A stretch of DNA of 64,000 nt from Epiperipatus broadwayi (lineage: Eukaryota > Onychophora > Udeonychophora > Euonychophora > Peripatidae): the NCBI GenBank assembly GCA_028023455.1, contig JAQFVV010006335.1, positions 1,659,912 to 1,723,911 of the forward strand, given 5' to 3'. A program made the translations under genes and the position numbers. Below are positions 25,560 through 37,383 of the stretch, in pieces. A model generated the notes under the pieces. It did no database searches, was not told the DNA's origin, and saw nothing but the letters and a program-made list of their open reading frames with translations. Each line of letters starts with the position of its first letter. Position 1 is the stretch's first letter.

Positions 25560-28140
25560 ATTTCTTAAATAATAATCACAATTTGTCTTAAATTTATTGT
25601 TTACCTTTGTCTTTCTAGTTTCTATCAATGTACAGCTTTTGGCTGTAACATTATTAAAATTGAAGTTATTGTGAAATTTGTGTTTCAAGTAAGTTTTTTT
25701 AAAAAAAAAATTCAATATAGCTCCAAGGACTTTAAACTAGTTAAAACAAGATGAAAAATGATGATTTTAAACTGCTTTATATAGTTCTAATGAAGAAAAA
25801 TGTCATCTGGATTAACTTTTTCAATTGTTTAAAAATTATTTATTTGTTTTTCTGATATCACAAATAAAACATGTTTCATTGTTATTATAGCTATTCATCC
25901 ACAATTTGTCTATCTATTTATTTAAATATATTTTATCGCTTTGCTATGAAAAAAATAATTCAATTTCACTTCATGCTTAATATAAATAAAAGAACGTTTA
26001 ACTTCATAGGACCTGCTCTCAGCTCATTTCTCTAAATTTATGTTTTAATCATGGACAATAATGTCAAAGAATTTCTACTCTGGATAATTGTGTTCATATT
26101 TATTTTATCTACTATGATGAAAGGTTGTATTGTAGATTTCATTAATGAAAATAACAAAGAGACACCTCAATTAAATTGTAATTTCATTTTAAAATAAAAG
26201 CATGTAAATCTTTAATTTAAAAATGGGTAAATAAATATAGCCTATAAGTAATTGTTTCTACAAAGTTGATATATGATTCTTAATTAATTTTATAATTTAT
26301 GCATATATTATTAGCATAATATTTATGATATAAGATATATTTATAATGGTTTATATGAATTCATGGGTTTGGTGAGACAATATCCAGGTAAAAGGTTTTA
26401 TTTTAAGACTGTAAATACTTAAAAATTCTCCAAATTATTTTTACTATAGTAAAAAACAGCTTTTTATATTTGACATATGATTATCAGTGAAATATATAGA
26501 AGTTGGTGTGTAATGTTAGATTGTTTATAGATTTTAAACTTTAATATTGTTATGCAATCATGGAATGTCAGTTTACATATAGTGATAGATCTAATAGATG
26601 TTATTTTGCTTATGAATGTGTGTGAATTATTTATTCTTAATATTGTCAAAATCATGCTTTGTATAATTATTATTTGATATACTGATTGGGGGCAAATATC
26701 AATTTAGGCATTTTTATGTGGATATTTTTATTGTGTGTTACACCCATCCATGAGAAAGTGTATGATTTACTTGTTTCAGCTCTGCCAGGCCAAATTGTTC
26801 TGTGCCCTTTCATAAACCCTTTATGAGAGAGAGCATGACTTTCTTACTTCAGCACTTCTGAGTACCTATTCATATGTTTTCCATCCACTTTGATTATAAT
26901 TTAATATTACTGTCTATTTTTAATATGTGAGAATATTTTAACGCATGTCCATTTGTAATATTATTTTTAGCTCTACTACAGTTAATTTTAATTACATTAA
27001 TATACTTATAAGTATTGAGATTGTCTATTTCATCACTCTTCATAGGTATTAATATAATTGTAATGTTTTGCTTATTTTTGCATGATATAAAAATATATGT
27101 ACAATTCCATAAGAAATATATTTCCGCACTGATTTTTAGACAATGTTGGTGCTATATTTTTTTTATTATCAAATGGTAAACAATGTATGTGATTCTATTC
27201 TGCATACATAATAGTAAGACATAGTATCAAATGACATGAAAAAAACTTCTTGACTAAAATAAATGCTATTATGATAAATTTGATAGGAATGTTTTGAATG
27301 GGAATATTTTATTTCCAAGTATACCAATATTTCTGTTGTTACAATTTATTAGATTGAAATTAATACTTATTGTAAATATTTATTTCATTAAAATTATTAA
27401 CCTGTAAATATTTTTGCTATTTATTAATTAATTTTTTTCTGTTTTGTTTCCACTATTACATTCATTATCCAGAAAATATAATGTAATAAAGTTGTATTAT
27501 TCTTTATTTTATAAAAAGAGTACATTTTAATGGTCACAAAAATATTTATCTATTTTATTTATTATTTATAACACTTTCATTGTAATAAAATATATACTAT
27601 ATTATCTCATCTTTATTTCAATTGTATTTTGAAACACTGTGGGTAGCATAAGATTACTCTTTCTACCTGCTACAATATATTTTTTAGTATTTGGTATGAG
27701 TTTCTATTTGCTGATATTAAAATTAAATATGTTTATTATTAGAAAAAAGTAAATATTTATCAAAGAATAATTTTTTCAAATATTTAAAAAATATTTTATA
27801 TGCTAGTCATGTGTTGTCTAAAGAGTTGAGATGTGTAATTTTTCAATATTTGCTTTTTGTTTGCCTAAGACTCAAGATATTTTATGATAGAGGCAGAAAA
27901 ATAAAATCATATTTAATGTATAACTTAAATAATTCGTACATGAATGAACCCTGAGTTATTAATAGAATGTAGATTTAGTATATAAGTTTGAATTTTAAAA
28001 ACAACCTGACATTAAAGAACATGAAATAAGTTTTTAAATATAAGATAAACCTGAGATTTTAATATTTGTAGTTATGCGATATTTTTGTTTATATAAACAT
28101 GCTTATTCTCTATAGAATAAAAGTCATAGATATAATGGTG
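25560..28140. other. A+T-rich spacer
   Basis: The only item of note is a 48-codon frame at 26,051-26,197 and a faint direct repeat near 26,745-26,850 (CCATGAGAAAGTGTATGA... / TTATGAGAGAGAGCATGA...). Confidence 0.5.
26051..26197 (+). CDS. small ORF with signal-anchor-like N-terminus (doubtful)
   Basis: 48 codons from ATG to TAA. Begins MDNNVKEF, then a hydrophobic run LLWIIVFIFILSTMM, then KGCIVDFINENNKE and a polar tail ending NFILK. It looks like a short membrane-anchored or secreted peptide, but A+T-rich DNA readily encodes hydrophobic runs, and there is no homologue I recognise, no splice context and no nearby gene. Could equally be chance. Confidence 0.15.
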   Translation: MDNNVKEFLLWIIVFIFILSTMMKGCIVDFINENNKETPQLNCNFILK

Positions 28141-28191
28141 ACCATCCATGTATGATCACTGTGTGACTTGTCCTTATCACAAGGGACGTTT

Positions 28192-28194
<3 letters not shown>

Positions 28195-28233
<39 letters not shown>

Positions 28234-28255
28234 TACATCATATATATATATATAT
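28195..28255. repeat. (AT)n with a short palindromic end
   Basis: (AT) tract 28,195-28,231, then GATACATCA, a second (TA) tract and TGATGT. Confidence 0.9.
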
Positions 28256-28795
28256 GATGTTCTGAAATCATTTATGAAAGATTTTTCTCCACAATTACCT
28301 AGGTTAACTAATGTATTATTTGTTTTCTTTTGTATACACTGATAATGATTTTCTTCCTGTAATTAGTAATAGTTTAAGATTAAATATCTGTAATTTTTTT
28401 CTGCTGACTTTGAATCTTTACATCATATTTTCTCATTTAAACTAATTTGTAAAAGATTATATACAATAACAAATTCGATAAAACTTTTACTGCCTACATT
28501 CAACATATGCTTTTAGTTCCTTTAATTTATTCTATTTATTCCTCTTGACATCAATGTATTATAAACCAAAAAAATAATTGTCTTACTATAATCTATATCC
28601 TCAGTCTAATTTTTTCTATCAACCTGAATGATTTTGGAATATTTGTGTTTACATATCCAACAGACATATTTTTTTATGTACTAATCAAATGAATATCTTA
28701 AAAAAAAATCAAAACTCCTGAAAACATGTTGTATATATTATTCTATTTATTATTGCAGTTGATCTTACAATGTATTAATCCATCTTTATGACTTT

Positions 28796-29056
28796 ATGAC
28801 TCAGCACCAACTTAAAGTCATTACCATGACTAACTTTAAAGAGAGACCTCAATTTCAAAACACTGCATACAAGGAACATCCAACAAATCTTGCCTCTCAA
28901 ACAACTGACATGGAATTAACTGTATCAAAGCACAAAAGAAAGACTCTTGAATCTTCAAGCTCACATCTGGATGAAACAAGTAATTACATGGCAGACTCAG
29001 ATATAGAACCAAATCATACACAGAACATGTCAAGTAAAGCATCTCATCTGAGATGA
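28796..29056 (+). pseudogene. LINE ORF1 remnant
   Basis: 86 codons, starting MTQHQLKVITMTNF and rich in Ser, Thr, Asn, Lys and His. No zinc knuckle or coiled coil is visible. Its place just before the endonuclease start is that of ORF1 in two-ORF LINEs, which makes an RNA-binding chaperone. It continues in other frames to about 29,220 through A-runs. Assigned by position only. Confidence 0.45.
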
Positions 29057-29363
29057 AAAAAAAAAAGAAAAGAGAACCAGAACAATGGAAACACAATCCA
29101 ATCAAGACAGAAGTTTTATGGAAGTTACAACAATTACAAATACTCAAATGAATACTACCTCCAAAGTAAATTATCTCAAAAAAAAAAAAAACAAATAAAC
29201 AAATGGCATTACCATCTAGAGCAGTAAGCCCAGGCACACAGGGTCAGAACATAAAATCTCATAAAACAGATGAACCAATAGTCCATGCTGAACATCATCA
29301 CACTAATGAATGAACCAAGTAACATGCTAACACAATCTCATCAAAATTGTTATGTTGCTTAAA

Positions 29364-30057
29364 ATGGGAGGTATAAATGTCAGGGGCCTCAATTTCCTTG
29401 ACTGAATATGAGAAGTCAAGATATAGCTGGAGAAAATGAATCTACACATTGTGTGCTTCTCTGAAACTAAGCTACATCTGCAGTCAATCCCCAATATAGG
29501 GCATTTAATGCAATGATATGTTTTTTTTTTTTCATTATGAGCCATCCATCTCTGCATCAGCCAGCATTGCTTTCCTCATAAACAAGAATGCTATCTCAAC
29601 AAATTTCAAATTATTATATCTCAGCAAAGAATTAATGATTGCCAACCTATCCATTGGTAACTACTCTATCAATATAATTTATCTATATATCAAAAACGAC
29701 CCCACCATTGCCCTCTCAGTAATTTACAAAATCAAATCCCTTCTTTCCTCTGATGCCTCTCCAATCATTTTCTTTGGAGATTATAACATGAGCCATGATA
29801 AGTTCAATTCTAAATACTTGCACCTGATCAACAGAGTACTATTGTGTGTAGAGGCTTTCTTTCCTCCTGAGTCCTTCTCCTTTTATACACTTCAAAACAG
29901 ATCATTAATAGGCCTGTTGTATTATACTCCTGAGCTACACAATAACATAAATGCCAAACTGCAATTTGTACCCTTTTCATATCACCTAGTTTTACTCATC
30001 AACTTCCAGTTAGACTCTTCCATAGCAATACACCCAAACAATTTGCACACATTATGA
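29364..30057 (+). pseudogene. LINE AP-like endonuclease, broken
   Basis: Starts MGGINVRGLNFL at 29,364, the usual first beta-strand with its metal-binding Asn, then meets a stop. SETKLH (about 29,460) holds the catalytic Glu. After a shift the long frame 29,518-30,057 (179 codons) covers ASIAFLINKNAI, SPIIFFGDYNMSHDKF with the GDYN box, and RSLIGLLYYTPELHNNINAK. The His of the terminal SDH box is replaced by FSYHLVLL. Enzyme nicks target DNA in intact elements. Confidence 0.85.
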
Positions 30058-30446
30058 TTATTAAAGAAAACCACTACTCCTGAGTGAATTTTTTCAGAGG
30101 CATAAATTCTCAAATAAGATAAATTATTTTCACACTACATCTGCTTCAAGCTTGGTCATGGCTGGTTGGAACACTCAGCACACTAATACATTCCCACACA
30201 AGAAAGACTAAAAGTCCCAATCAGCAGTTAAAGGACCTAGAATCAATCAGTAATAGTCTCAGCTCTCTTTCATCTACAGACACCAGTCTTCAGGACATTA
30301 TGGAATTAAAAACACAATAACATAAGAAGGCCCTAGCACACTATATATCCACTAAAAGATTCAAGATCTTATCTAATCATCAGAACTGGACATGTAGCAC
30401 CTCTACCATGATTGAAACTGATTAGAATCTATACAGTGGTCCTGAA

Positions 30447-31653
30447 ATGGTAAAAAAATACATGGATCACTTTACTCACAAACTACAGAATAATAATTAT
30501 GCAACTGGTAGAACCTGGAAAGCATCCAGTGATAACCTTGAGCACAATATCACAGAGAAGTACATACATTCAAAAGTGCAGTCATACCCGAAAAGCACAT
30601 ATCCTGGACTTCATGGAATTCCCAGTTTTGTGTTTCTTCATCTCAGCCAGTTTACAGGCTCCATTGTGCATAGGGTGATTGGTGTACTATTGGGAGACTT
30701 TCAGAAAATCCCAGACATGTATCTGGTTGCTTTAGTACCATTTCTAAAAAAACAAAAAAAATCCCTCCAGTCTTATAAATCTTCACCCCATCTCCATGAG
30801 ACCTCTTCTAATCAAGACAAGTGAGTCACTAGTGAGGACATAATTCAATACCAGCTCTATTTTCACATTTCCAAATAATAATTTTCTCTGAAAGGTGCCT
30901 CCACACTAGGCACTGTGCAATTCTTCATGCTCATCACTGAACATGTTAGGATGCACAGAAAGACATTACCGCTAGTGATTCAATTTGATTTCGCATCAGC
31001 ATTCGATTCAGTTATCCCATCAATATTACTACAAACCCTAAAACAATATTAAGTTCCTGAAGTATACACAAACATAATAGGAAACTTGCTCTACAATCAT
31101 TCCTGCTTTACCACAATAAATGGGTGGTTATCTGACAGAATCAGACCTCATCTGTCAGTTCATCAGAGATCCCCATTGGCTACATTTTGTTTTTCCACAT
31201 ATATTAATCTGCTCCTTACTGAAATTGAATACAAAGTTCCAGGCATCGATGTTTCTGCATTGGAACACCAAGAACTTCATATCTCTTCTAATAATGGTGT
31301 ATCAATCTTCCTACCAGAACAAAAACATATTCAGCCTCTCCTGCATGTCATTCATAAACACTGTAAAAAACTAAACCTGCATATCAACTATAATAAATCT
31401 TCCATGTGGAAGATCACATTGGGGAAAATCATCCATTTTTACATTTTGACCTCAAAAGTTCTTGGGCTTTTCCATATTCAAGTTGTGGCTGGCCATGCCA
31501 AAAGAGATACAAAATAGTATCCTTGAGAAATCACATAACATCGTAACCATGGGTTACTCTGTCATTGCCTTGCAAAGCCACACTACTGAATATGTTAATT
31601 TTTCCCAGATTGAACTATTTTCTTCCCATGATAAAGCTTACCAAAACTTTTGA
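30447..31653 (+). pseudogene. LINE reverse transcriptase, broken
   Basis: Pieces in three frames. YPGLHGIPSFVFLHL (about 30,600) corresponds to the SPGPDGIP block that opens the RT; MYLVALVPFLKK follows; QFDFASAFDSVIP (about 30,980) is motif A; SPLATFCFSTYINLLL is motif B; then LHINYNKSSMW (about 31,375) is the L.IN..KS block. The catalytic ADD box between them is degraded (expected near 31,250). Non-functional. Confidence 0.85.
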
Positions 31654-31888
31654 AACTGCACTAAACTCACTATGTTCCAGGCTCTTATGGAAAGACAAAG
31701 TAGTTGCTATAAACATATCAAAGCACACATGCCCAAAGATCTGAATGGGTTAGGTTTTCATTCTGTCTCCACACTTCACCTACAAAAAGTAATTGGAGTC
31801 ATGAGGGCAATATTGTGAGCACCTCAATTATAACACATTCATACCAGTAACAGCAATTTATACACCTCCACCATTCTGCAGCAAATGG

Positions 31889-32269
31889 TTGTCAGATTTA
31901 TGGATATACATAACAGAGACAGTAAACCTATCGAAACCTATCCTAGAATCAAAGAGAACATACTGGGAAATTTACAAACTTAAATACCCAAACCACACTC
32001 CATCTCTGAATTCTCTGGGGCTAAACAATAAACTACTCATTCTCAGATCCAAAAAATGGTTTTTGGAATCCAAACTTATAGATTTTATCCTGAAACTAAA
32101 CCTGTCTTCTCTACCCACAAGCCATTTTCTGGTCTATAGGAGAGGTTTTTCCAATTTCAACTTACAGTGTCAGCTTTGCTCAACAGCAGATGAAACCATT
32201 ACCCATCTCTTACATGACTGCCCATTCCTTAGCTCACTCAGAACTTTCATCCATCAAATGTTTCAATAG
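31889..32269 (+). pseudogene. LINE C-terminal domain with zinc-binding motif
   Basis: 126 codons with IYKLKYPNHTPSLNSLGLN, WFLESKLIDFILKLNLSSLP and a closing CQLCSTADETITHLLHDCPF: Cys-x2-Cys-x8-His-x4-Cys spacing, the zinc-binding region found after RT in several LINE clades. This is the longest well-preserved piece of the element and the one that ties it to the minus-strand copy at 4.3 kb. Confidence 0.85.
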
Positions 32270-32879
32270 ACTATAGAAACATGCTTTGTATTCAAAATGC
32301 CATCAAAACAGGCATATCTGCAACCATCAGAACATCCATTTTCCTCACTTTTGCAGTCTGAATCACCAGGTGCAAGTACATCTTTGGACAGGCAAATAAC
32401 AATGTCAGCAATACCTTCTTAAAACTCTTAAGAAGTACTCATGATAGAGACTGCTTCTTGCACCAGACTGGCTACACATTAAATTCTGGACTAGCGTAGA
32501 CCTAATCTAGTAAGAATTTGCAATCCAAGATCTTCAGTTACCAGCATCAGGCCATCTGGCAGATATTTAATTTACCAGAAGACTTGAGACCAAAAATTGA
32601 TTTGTCATTGTATTTTTTTTTTATTTACATAATAAAATTCCTTTTTTGAGAAAAAAAATAGCTGTAAAAGAGAACAATTCAATGCCAAATTGCAATAAAG
32701 CATTTGGATAAGGCTAATTCATTCCTACAATGTATTATTTTGATAAAAATCTTATGGGCATAGTAAAACCAATACTACTGTTGTGGTCATTCTTAGTCAA
32801 TAATTAAAAATAAAAGTTTATGAATACTTTTAGAAAACAAATAGAATCAGCGAATAAAGTAAATCATCTTGTGATAAAT

Positions 32880-33138
32880 GTAACAGTCTAAATTCCAAGA
32901 AGGACTGACTTTACATCAATAACCAATGAATCTAAACATACTTTCCCATATAAATTTTTCTCAATGCATTAGGCCTTAGTTTGTGAGCATTGCATAGTGA
33001 TTAAAAATAATCATATTTTTATATATCTTGTGCAAATAGAAATAATATATTAAAAAAAAAAAAATTATGTAAAAATAGGTTCACCGTAATAAATAAATAA
33101 CTGGATTGATAAAAATACTGTTTAAGATAATCTAAAAT
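32880..33138. other. spacer
   Basis: A 20-base string at about 32,893-32,912 (TTCCAAGAAGGACTGACTTT) resembles the complement of 42,323-42,342. Too short to define a repeat. Nothing else seen. Confidence 0.4.
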
Positions 33139-33139
33139 T

Positions 33140-33232
33140 GTCTTGCATTGGTGGTCGAGAGGTCAGTGTGACTGCACTTGAAGTTGTGGGTTCGCGTCCC
33201 GGCTGATGCTACAAACTTACAAAAAAAAAAAA
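33140..33232 (+). mobile_element. tRNA-derived SINE, second copy
   Basis: Starts GTCTTGCATTGGTGGTCGAG, giving box A (TGGTCGAGAGG), and has box B GGGTTCGCGTCCCGG (33,188-33,202), GATGCTA, and an A-run (33,221-33,233). Same start, box B and end as the minus-strand copy at 406-514. A possible short target duplication TAAAATT occurs at 33,133-33,139 and 33,236-33,242. The D- and T-arms are tRNA-like, but the anticodon and acceptor arms do not fold, so it is not counted as a tRNA gene. Confidence 0.8.
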
Positions 33233-33825
33233 ATATAAAATTTATTCAAATTGGTCTTTAAGAGGATGCTATTTCAACTCTTCTTTAAAATAAAATTTAT
33301 TATTATGTAATTACTATGGTAAATAATATGCCATTATAATGCATTAATTAAGACAAATTGATCAAACATATTTTCAAATTAATAAAAAGGAAAAAAAAAT
33401 TCTATTCATATTAAATATCAATAATATAATACATCAAAATGTATATTTCTTTTGAATATGAGTTATTCAAAACTAATTATTATTTCATTAAGATTTAATT
33501 ATAAAAAGTTTTTATAAGCTTAAAAAACTTTACGACTGTATTTAATATCAAATAATAATCAAGATATATTAATTTTGATTCTTTCATAATGTGCTCACAC
33601 TTATTATATTTAGAATGTCACAGATAAAATGGTGCATATATATTTTTAATAACAATTAGCCAATGTCAAAAATTGTGAACTAAATATGTTCACTTTTAAT
33701 ATAAAAAAAGATGAAAATATTATTAGATCCATATATCAAAATTTTATTTATATAATGTATATCTTTATTATGATTCAATTTATAAATATATTTCATATAA
33801 ATTTTTAAAATATCTTTGTAGCTTG

Positions 33826-33880
33826 TGTCTTGACAAAGATTGTATTAAACAATCAAAACGTTGGTATGTGTTTTGTAACA
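33826..33880 (+). repeat. PLE-type hammerhead-like relic
   Basis: TTGACAAAGATTGT-ATTA-AACAATC-AAAACGTTGGTATG at about 33,830-33,868. GATTGT/ACAATC form a perfect helix II; the flanking strings are one or two CpG-type changes away from CTGACGA and CGAAAC. Looks like the ribozyme remnant carried by PLE pseudo-LTRs; no PLE protein is next to it. Confidence 0.5.
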
Positions 33881-34054
33881 GGTACACAAATTTGTTCATA
33901 TTAAAATAATACTATAGCAAACAAGTTTACAAAAATAAAAAAAAAGAATAATATTTATATAATAGTATTTTTGAAGCTAAGTTATATACGAAAATATATA
34001 TATATATAAAATGTGATTTTTTTTCCTACCGTATGGTTTTTTCATACGTGCAAT

Positions 34055-34077
34055 TATATATATATATATATATATAT
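34055..34077. repeat. (AT)n tract
   Basis: Simple repeat. Confidence 0.9.
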
Positions 34078-34430
34078 GGGGTTTAAACTCAGACTTCCAC
34101 CCAACCCTCAACCATCCATGCTATCTCATATTTCTGATACACTTTATCACACACATGATGAAAAAATAAATAATAAACCAATATACATATTTCGTGCTAA
34201 ACCAGCAGTCATCAGTTGCTCCTGATTATCATCTTCACACACATATATATAATCAAAGCTCAGTTTATATTAAGATAGCCAACCTTAATACTTTAATGGA
34301 CAGGCTTCAAACCACATATTTCACAACTCTTCAGCCATCCATTTCATTGCCCACCTAAGTGCCAACTTTCTCATCCTACCAATGTTGACCACAAATCACT
34401 CAGACCCCTCATTTAAATCAGTTATGTTCA
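34078..34430 (-). repeat. GC-richer repeat relic with hammerhead-like core
   Basis: On minus, 34,215 to 34,188 reads CTGATGA-C-TGCT-GGTTT-AGCA-C-GAAAT: intact CUGANGA and GAAA boxes around a 4-bp helix II with one extra base on each side. This spacing (one additional base between A9 and helix II) is shared by the motifs at 33.85, 38.55 and 44.42 kb. The island to about 34,430 is C-rich and unlike neighbours, so probably part of the same inserted element. Confidence 0.5.
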
Positions 34431-34928
34431 TTAATGCAAATACTCTTAAACTGTACAATTATTATCAATACTGACATATTATTTAATTTTACATATATAC
34501 TGTGTAAAGTAAATCACTTTAATATCGATATGATTTATCTTATTACATTTTCTGAAAGTGGTATATGTACCAGAATTTAACTATATCTGAAAATCTTTAG
34601 CATATATCAGTTGCATAATATAATAAATTTAAGAAACTTATAAAAAATACTAAACAAGTTCTGAATTAAAATCACATATCCATCTCTTGAATGTTTCTGC
34701 CTAGTAACACATTGAAAAAATTAATATAAAATGAAGTTGTATTATACCATGTATGTGTGTGTTTATTTAATAACACATATTAATCTCTAATTGAGGTTTA
34801 AACTTTATATCTGGGCTAAGGATTGTCTCTAGTTTAATAAATAATCAGCAATAATTTCTATATGTTTATTAATGATGAACTGTGACAAAGCTGTAAGTGG
34901 AGTAAATATGGCAGTTGTAATTCTATCA

Positions 34929-35038
34929 TAAATATGACACAAAAAGTATCATCTGTATTATATATATAATGGTTATAAACTTATAAATATGACACAAAAA
35001 GTATCATCTGTATTATATATATAATGGTTATAAGTTTA
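34929..35038. repeat. 55-base tandem duplication
   Basis: Two almost identical units (AAATATGACACAAAAAGTAT... with an inner ATATATAT tract) at 34,929 and 34,984. Recent, since only end bases differ. Confidence 0.9.
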
Positions 35039-35357
35039 TGAATATGAAACATGCTATTCTTTAATCATAAGAAATCATATTGTTATAATAACAACTAATA
35101 ATCATAATGAAAAATTATAATAATAAAGCTTTATATAGATATACTTGACAACATTCAATCCACCATTTTTTTTTGAAGCACATGAATAAAGACATCAGTT
35201 ATATTTTATATTTTTATTTATTTATTTCAAGAGAGTGTGATGGATATTAATAAGTACATCTATAAATAATATTATGCTTGAAAAAGAGAAATAAAATTGA
35301 ATTACTTCATATATATGTGTTGAATTAAAATAAGATATTAATCTTAAATAAGTTTAA

Positions 35358-35424
35358 AGTTTAAATATGGAATATATATATATATATATATATATCCATA
35401 TTTAAACTATATACTTATGAAAGT

Positions 35425-35465
<41 letters not shown>

Positions 35466-35476
35466 ACTTTCATAAG
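35358..35476. repeat. twin hairpins with (AT)n loops
   Basis: First hairpin: AGTTTAAATATGGA (35,358) with TCCATATTTAAACT (35,395-35,408) around (AT)n. Second: CTTATGAAAGTAGA (35,414) with TCTACTTTCATAAG (35,463-35,476) around (AT)n. The two lie six bases apart and have unrelated stems. Confidence 0.85.
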
Positions 35477-35479
35477 ATA

Positions 35480-36788
35480 TTAGTGGTAATCATTAAAATA
35501 TTTATTTAAAGTGAATTGTGTCAAAGTTGTGAGTGGAATAAATTTTCAAATCAAGTTTTACCTTAAAATATAACATTTTAGAAAATTTTCTTGTTCATAT
35601 GGTAATAAGTCTGCACTTGATAGATGCCATTTCTATACTTCTTTTATTAGTTTTTGTGTAAAACTTATCAAGTATGTTTAAGCATTTGTAATACAATAGA
35701 AAATGTTGATTAACTTTTTAAATCTTTACTTTTAGTATTCACTTTTTATGCATTAGTGTATTTCAAGTAATATGTTATCAGGTTTTTAAGAGATTTTTTT
35801 TTTAATTTTGTCTTTTAACTTGTAAAAATTCAACTTTATTGAAATTCATTAAACGTTTCTTTCAGAGAATATTGTTATCCCATAACTTTAAATGTAGCAT
35901 TATCATTATCCTATATGATAATGGAACATTTTTACAATACATTTTAACAATGCTTTATTGATGTTAATTTTGTAAAAAAATTCTGAAGAGGTCAGCATCT
36001 TTTGAATGGCAGCTAACATTTAAAATCATCTTCTTTGCTCTTTTGATGGAAGAAAATATCTAGAGAGTGTTTACATAAAGTATTTTGATTACTTTTACAC
36101 ATGAATTGGTTAATTATTACAAAGTAACACACTGATAAACTTTCAATTTATTCATTTATGTTTTATTTTTACAAATTAAAGTTAATAACTGTAATAAAAA
36201 TGTCTATTATATCATTATCTATCAAATTTTACATATTGTTATTTTAAAAAAAAGTAATTTATGTAAGGAAATATCAGATTTTAAAGCAGAATTTTATAGA
36301 GTTTTCATGAATTTATCTTCATTAATTACAGAACAACATCAACAAAAAATAAATTAAAATAAAACTGAATTTGTTTTTAGTTTCAGTGTTTATGAAAATA
36401 TATATGTCAATGTTTAGTTATGTAGTTGTATTTAAAGCTCAGTTTTTAAATATTTAAATAACTTGTATGTATTTTTTAGAATATTATTCACTTATAAAAT
36501 TAAATTAAAAGGAAATGAAGTTCAATTTACTAAGTTTTGGCACAAAATAAAGATTTTATCAAGACTGACATGTTGAGCCTTTACAAACACTTTCACCATA
36601 TGAAACACTATGCAAGTGGATTAAAAGGGCAGGTGATGCACAAGTGGATAAATAAATAAATCTTTGCTGATCTTTAAGAAAAATTCACAACTAAGACAAT
36701 ATTTTCATCTGATTTGACATTTAAATAATGCAATATTTTTTAAACATTTATTTCTTTTTGAATTTTTTTTGAAATTTTGAAATTGTAG
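35480..36788. other. A+T-rich spacer, nothing recognisable
   Basis: No domain, repeat unit or spliced frame supported. Confidence 0.5.
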
Positions 36789-36995
36789 TTATAAATATAA
36801 TTTCAAAAATTTTGATAAAATTTTTCTCAGAAAATGTAATCCAAACTTGGACACAGCTTTAAATTTACATCTGCCAACATTGTTTGTTGTAAAGATAATG
36901 ATGCCAAACATAAAGTGAAGGCCTAGCATGACACCAATAATAGACATGCTATCAACAAAAAGAATCTTGCATTCCTTTTTCAAAAATTGTCTCAT
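36789..36995 (-). CDS. candidate exon with a membrane segment
   Basis: On minus, an acceptor-like GATAATTTTATTCAG directly precedes ATGAGACAATTT. The frame reads RQFLKKECKILFVD, then SMSIIGVMLGLHFMFGIIIF as a membrane helix, then TTNNVGRCKF and a basic tail ending FLKLYL, 68 codons to a stop. Codon use is richer in G/C than the surroundings (GGT GTC ATG CTA GGC CTT). The Cys-loop then helix pattern faintly recalls the end of four-helix membrane proteins such as tetraspanins, but I would not name it. A possible donor (AT|GTAAAT) lies within. Could be chance. Confidence 0.25.
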   Translation of the reverse strand: MRQFLKKECKILFVDSMSIIGVMLGLHFMFGIIIFTTNNVGRCKFKAVSKFGLHFLRKILSKFLKLYL

Positions 36996-37191
36996 CTGAA
37001 TAAAATTATCTACAGTTTAAATATTATGCAAATTCTCTAGTTCGTTTATTCTTTTATAAATATCATAAACAACCAGTGCTATGTTTATGACTATTCAGTA
37101 GTTGAAAACATGCTAATAATACCATGTTATTATGATTATATAAAGCTTTTCTCTAGATATTTTGTACATATTTAATTTTTGAATTATAAAT

Positions 37192-37383
37192 ATATTTACT
37201 AAGGCAATAAACCTCAAGAATATGAGCTTGAAAATGCGAAGGTAGGGACCTCTATAGTTCTTAACCACAAGCATACTCTTTGGAAGAAAAGAGGGGAATC
37301 CTTCTATACTTCAACCTACTTTCTATATAAATAGGTGAAGCTGAAGCGGTTAGATTCTTGAGGTTTATTGCCTTAGTAAATAT
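37192..37383. mobile_element. MITE with perfect 30-bp terminal inverted repeats
   Basis: 37,192-37,221 (ATATTTACTAAGGCAATAAA...) is the exact reverse complement of 37,354-37,383. The 192-base element has a GC-richer interior with a weak second layer of pairing. No transposase. The perfect arms imply recent insertion or correction. The outer TA may be a target duplication, which would suit a Tc1/mariner-type source, but that is inference. Confidence 0.85.

Larger units (their letters stand above)
28785..32662 (+). mobile_element. near-full-length, decayed LINE
   Basis: Order on plus: a hydrophilic ORF1 remnant (28,796-29,056), an ORF2 start with an AP-like endonuclease (NVRGLN at about 29,373; FSETKLH at about 29,457; FFGDYN at about 29,770), reverse transcriptase (QFDFASAFDSV at about 30,980; SPLATFCFSTYINLLL at about 31,170), a C-terminal CxxC...H....C motif (CQLCS...THLLHDC at about 32,165-32,225), and a 3' end with AATAAAATTCC and an A-run (32,645-32,659). 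The region is less A+T-rich than its flanks. Many stops and frameshifts; not active. Same family as 3.66-6.92 kb on minus. Confidence 0.9.

Noticed and set aside
28148-28342. 64-codon frame near 28.2 kb
   Set aside because: Driven by (AT)n; no domain.
28836-29237. 133-codon minus frame
   Set aside because: Antisense to LINE ORF1; its Phe runs come from the A-runs on plus.
33140-33212. A tRNA gene
   Set aside because: Box A and B are tRNA-like, but the acceptor arm does not pair and the same sequence recurs at 406-514 with an A-tail and target duplication. It is a SINE.
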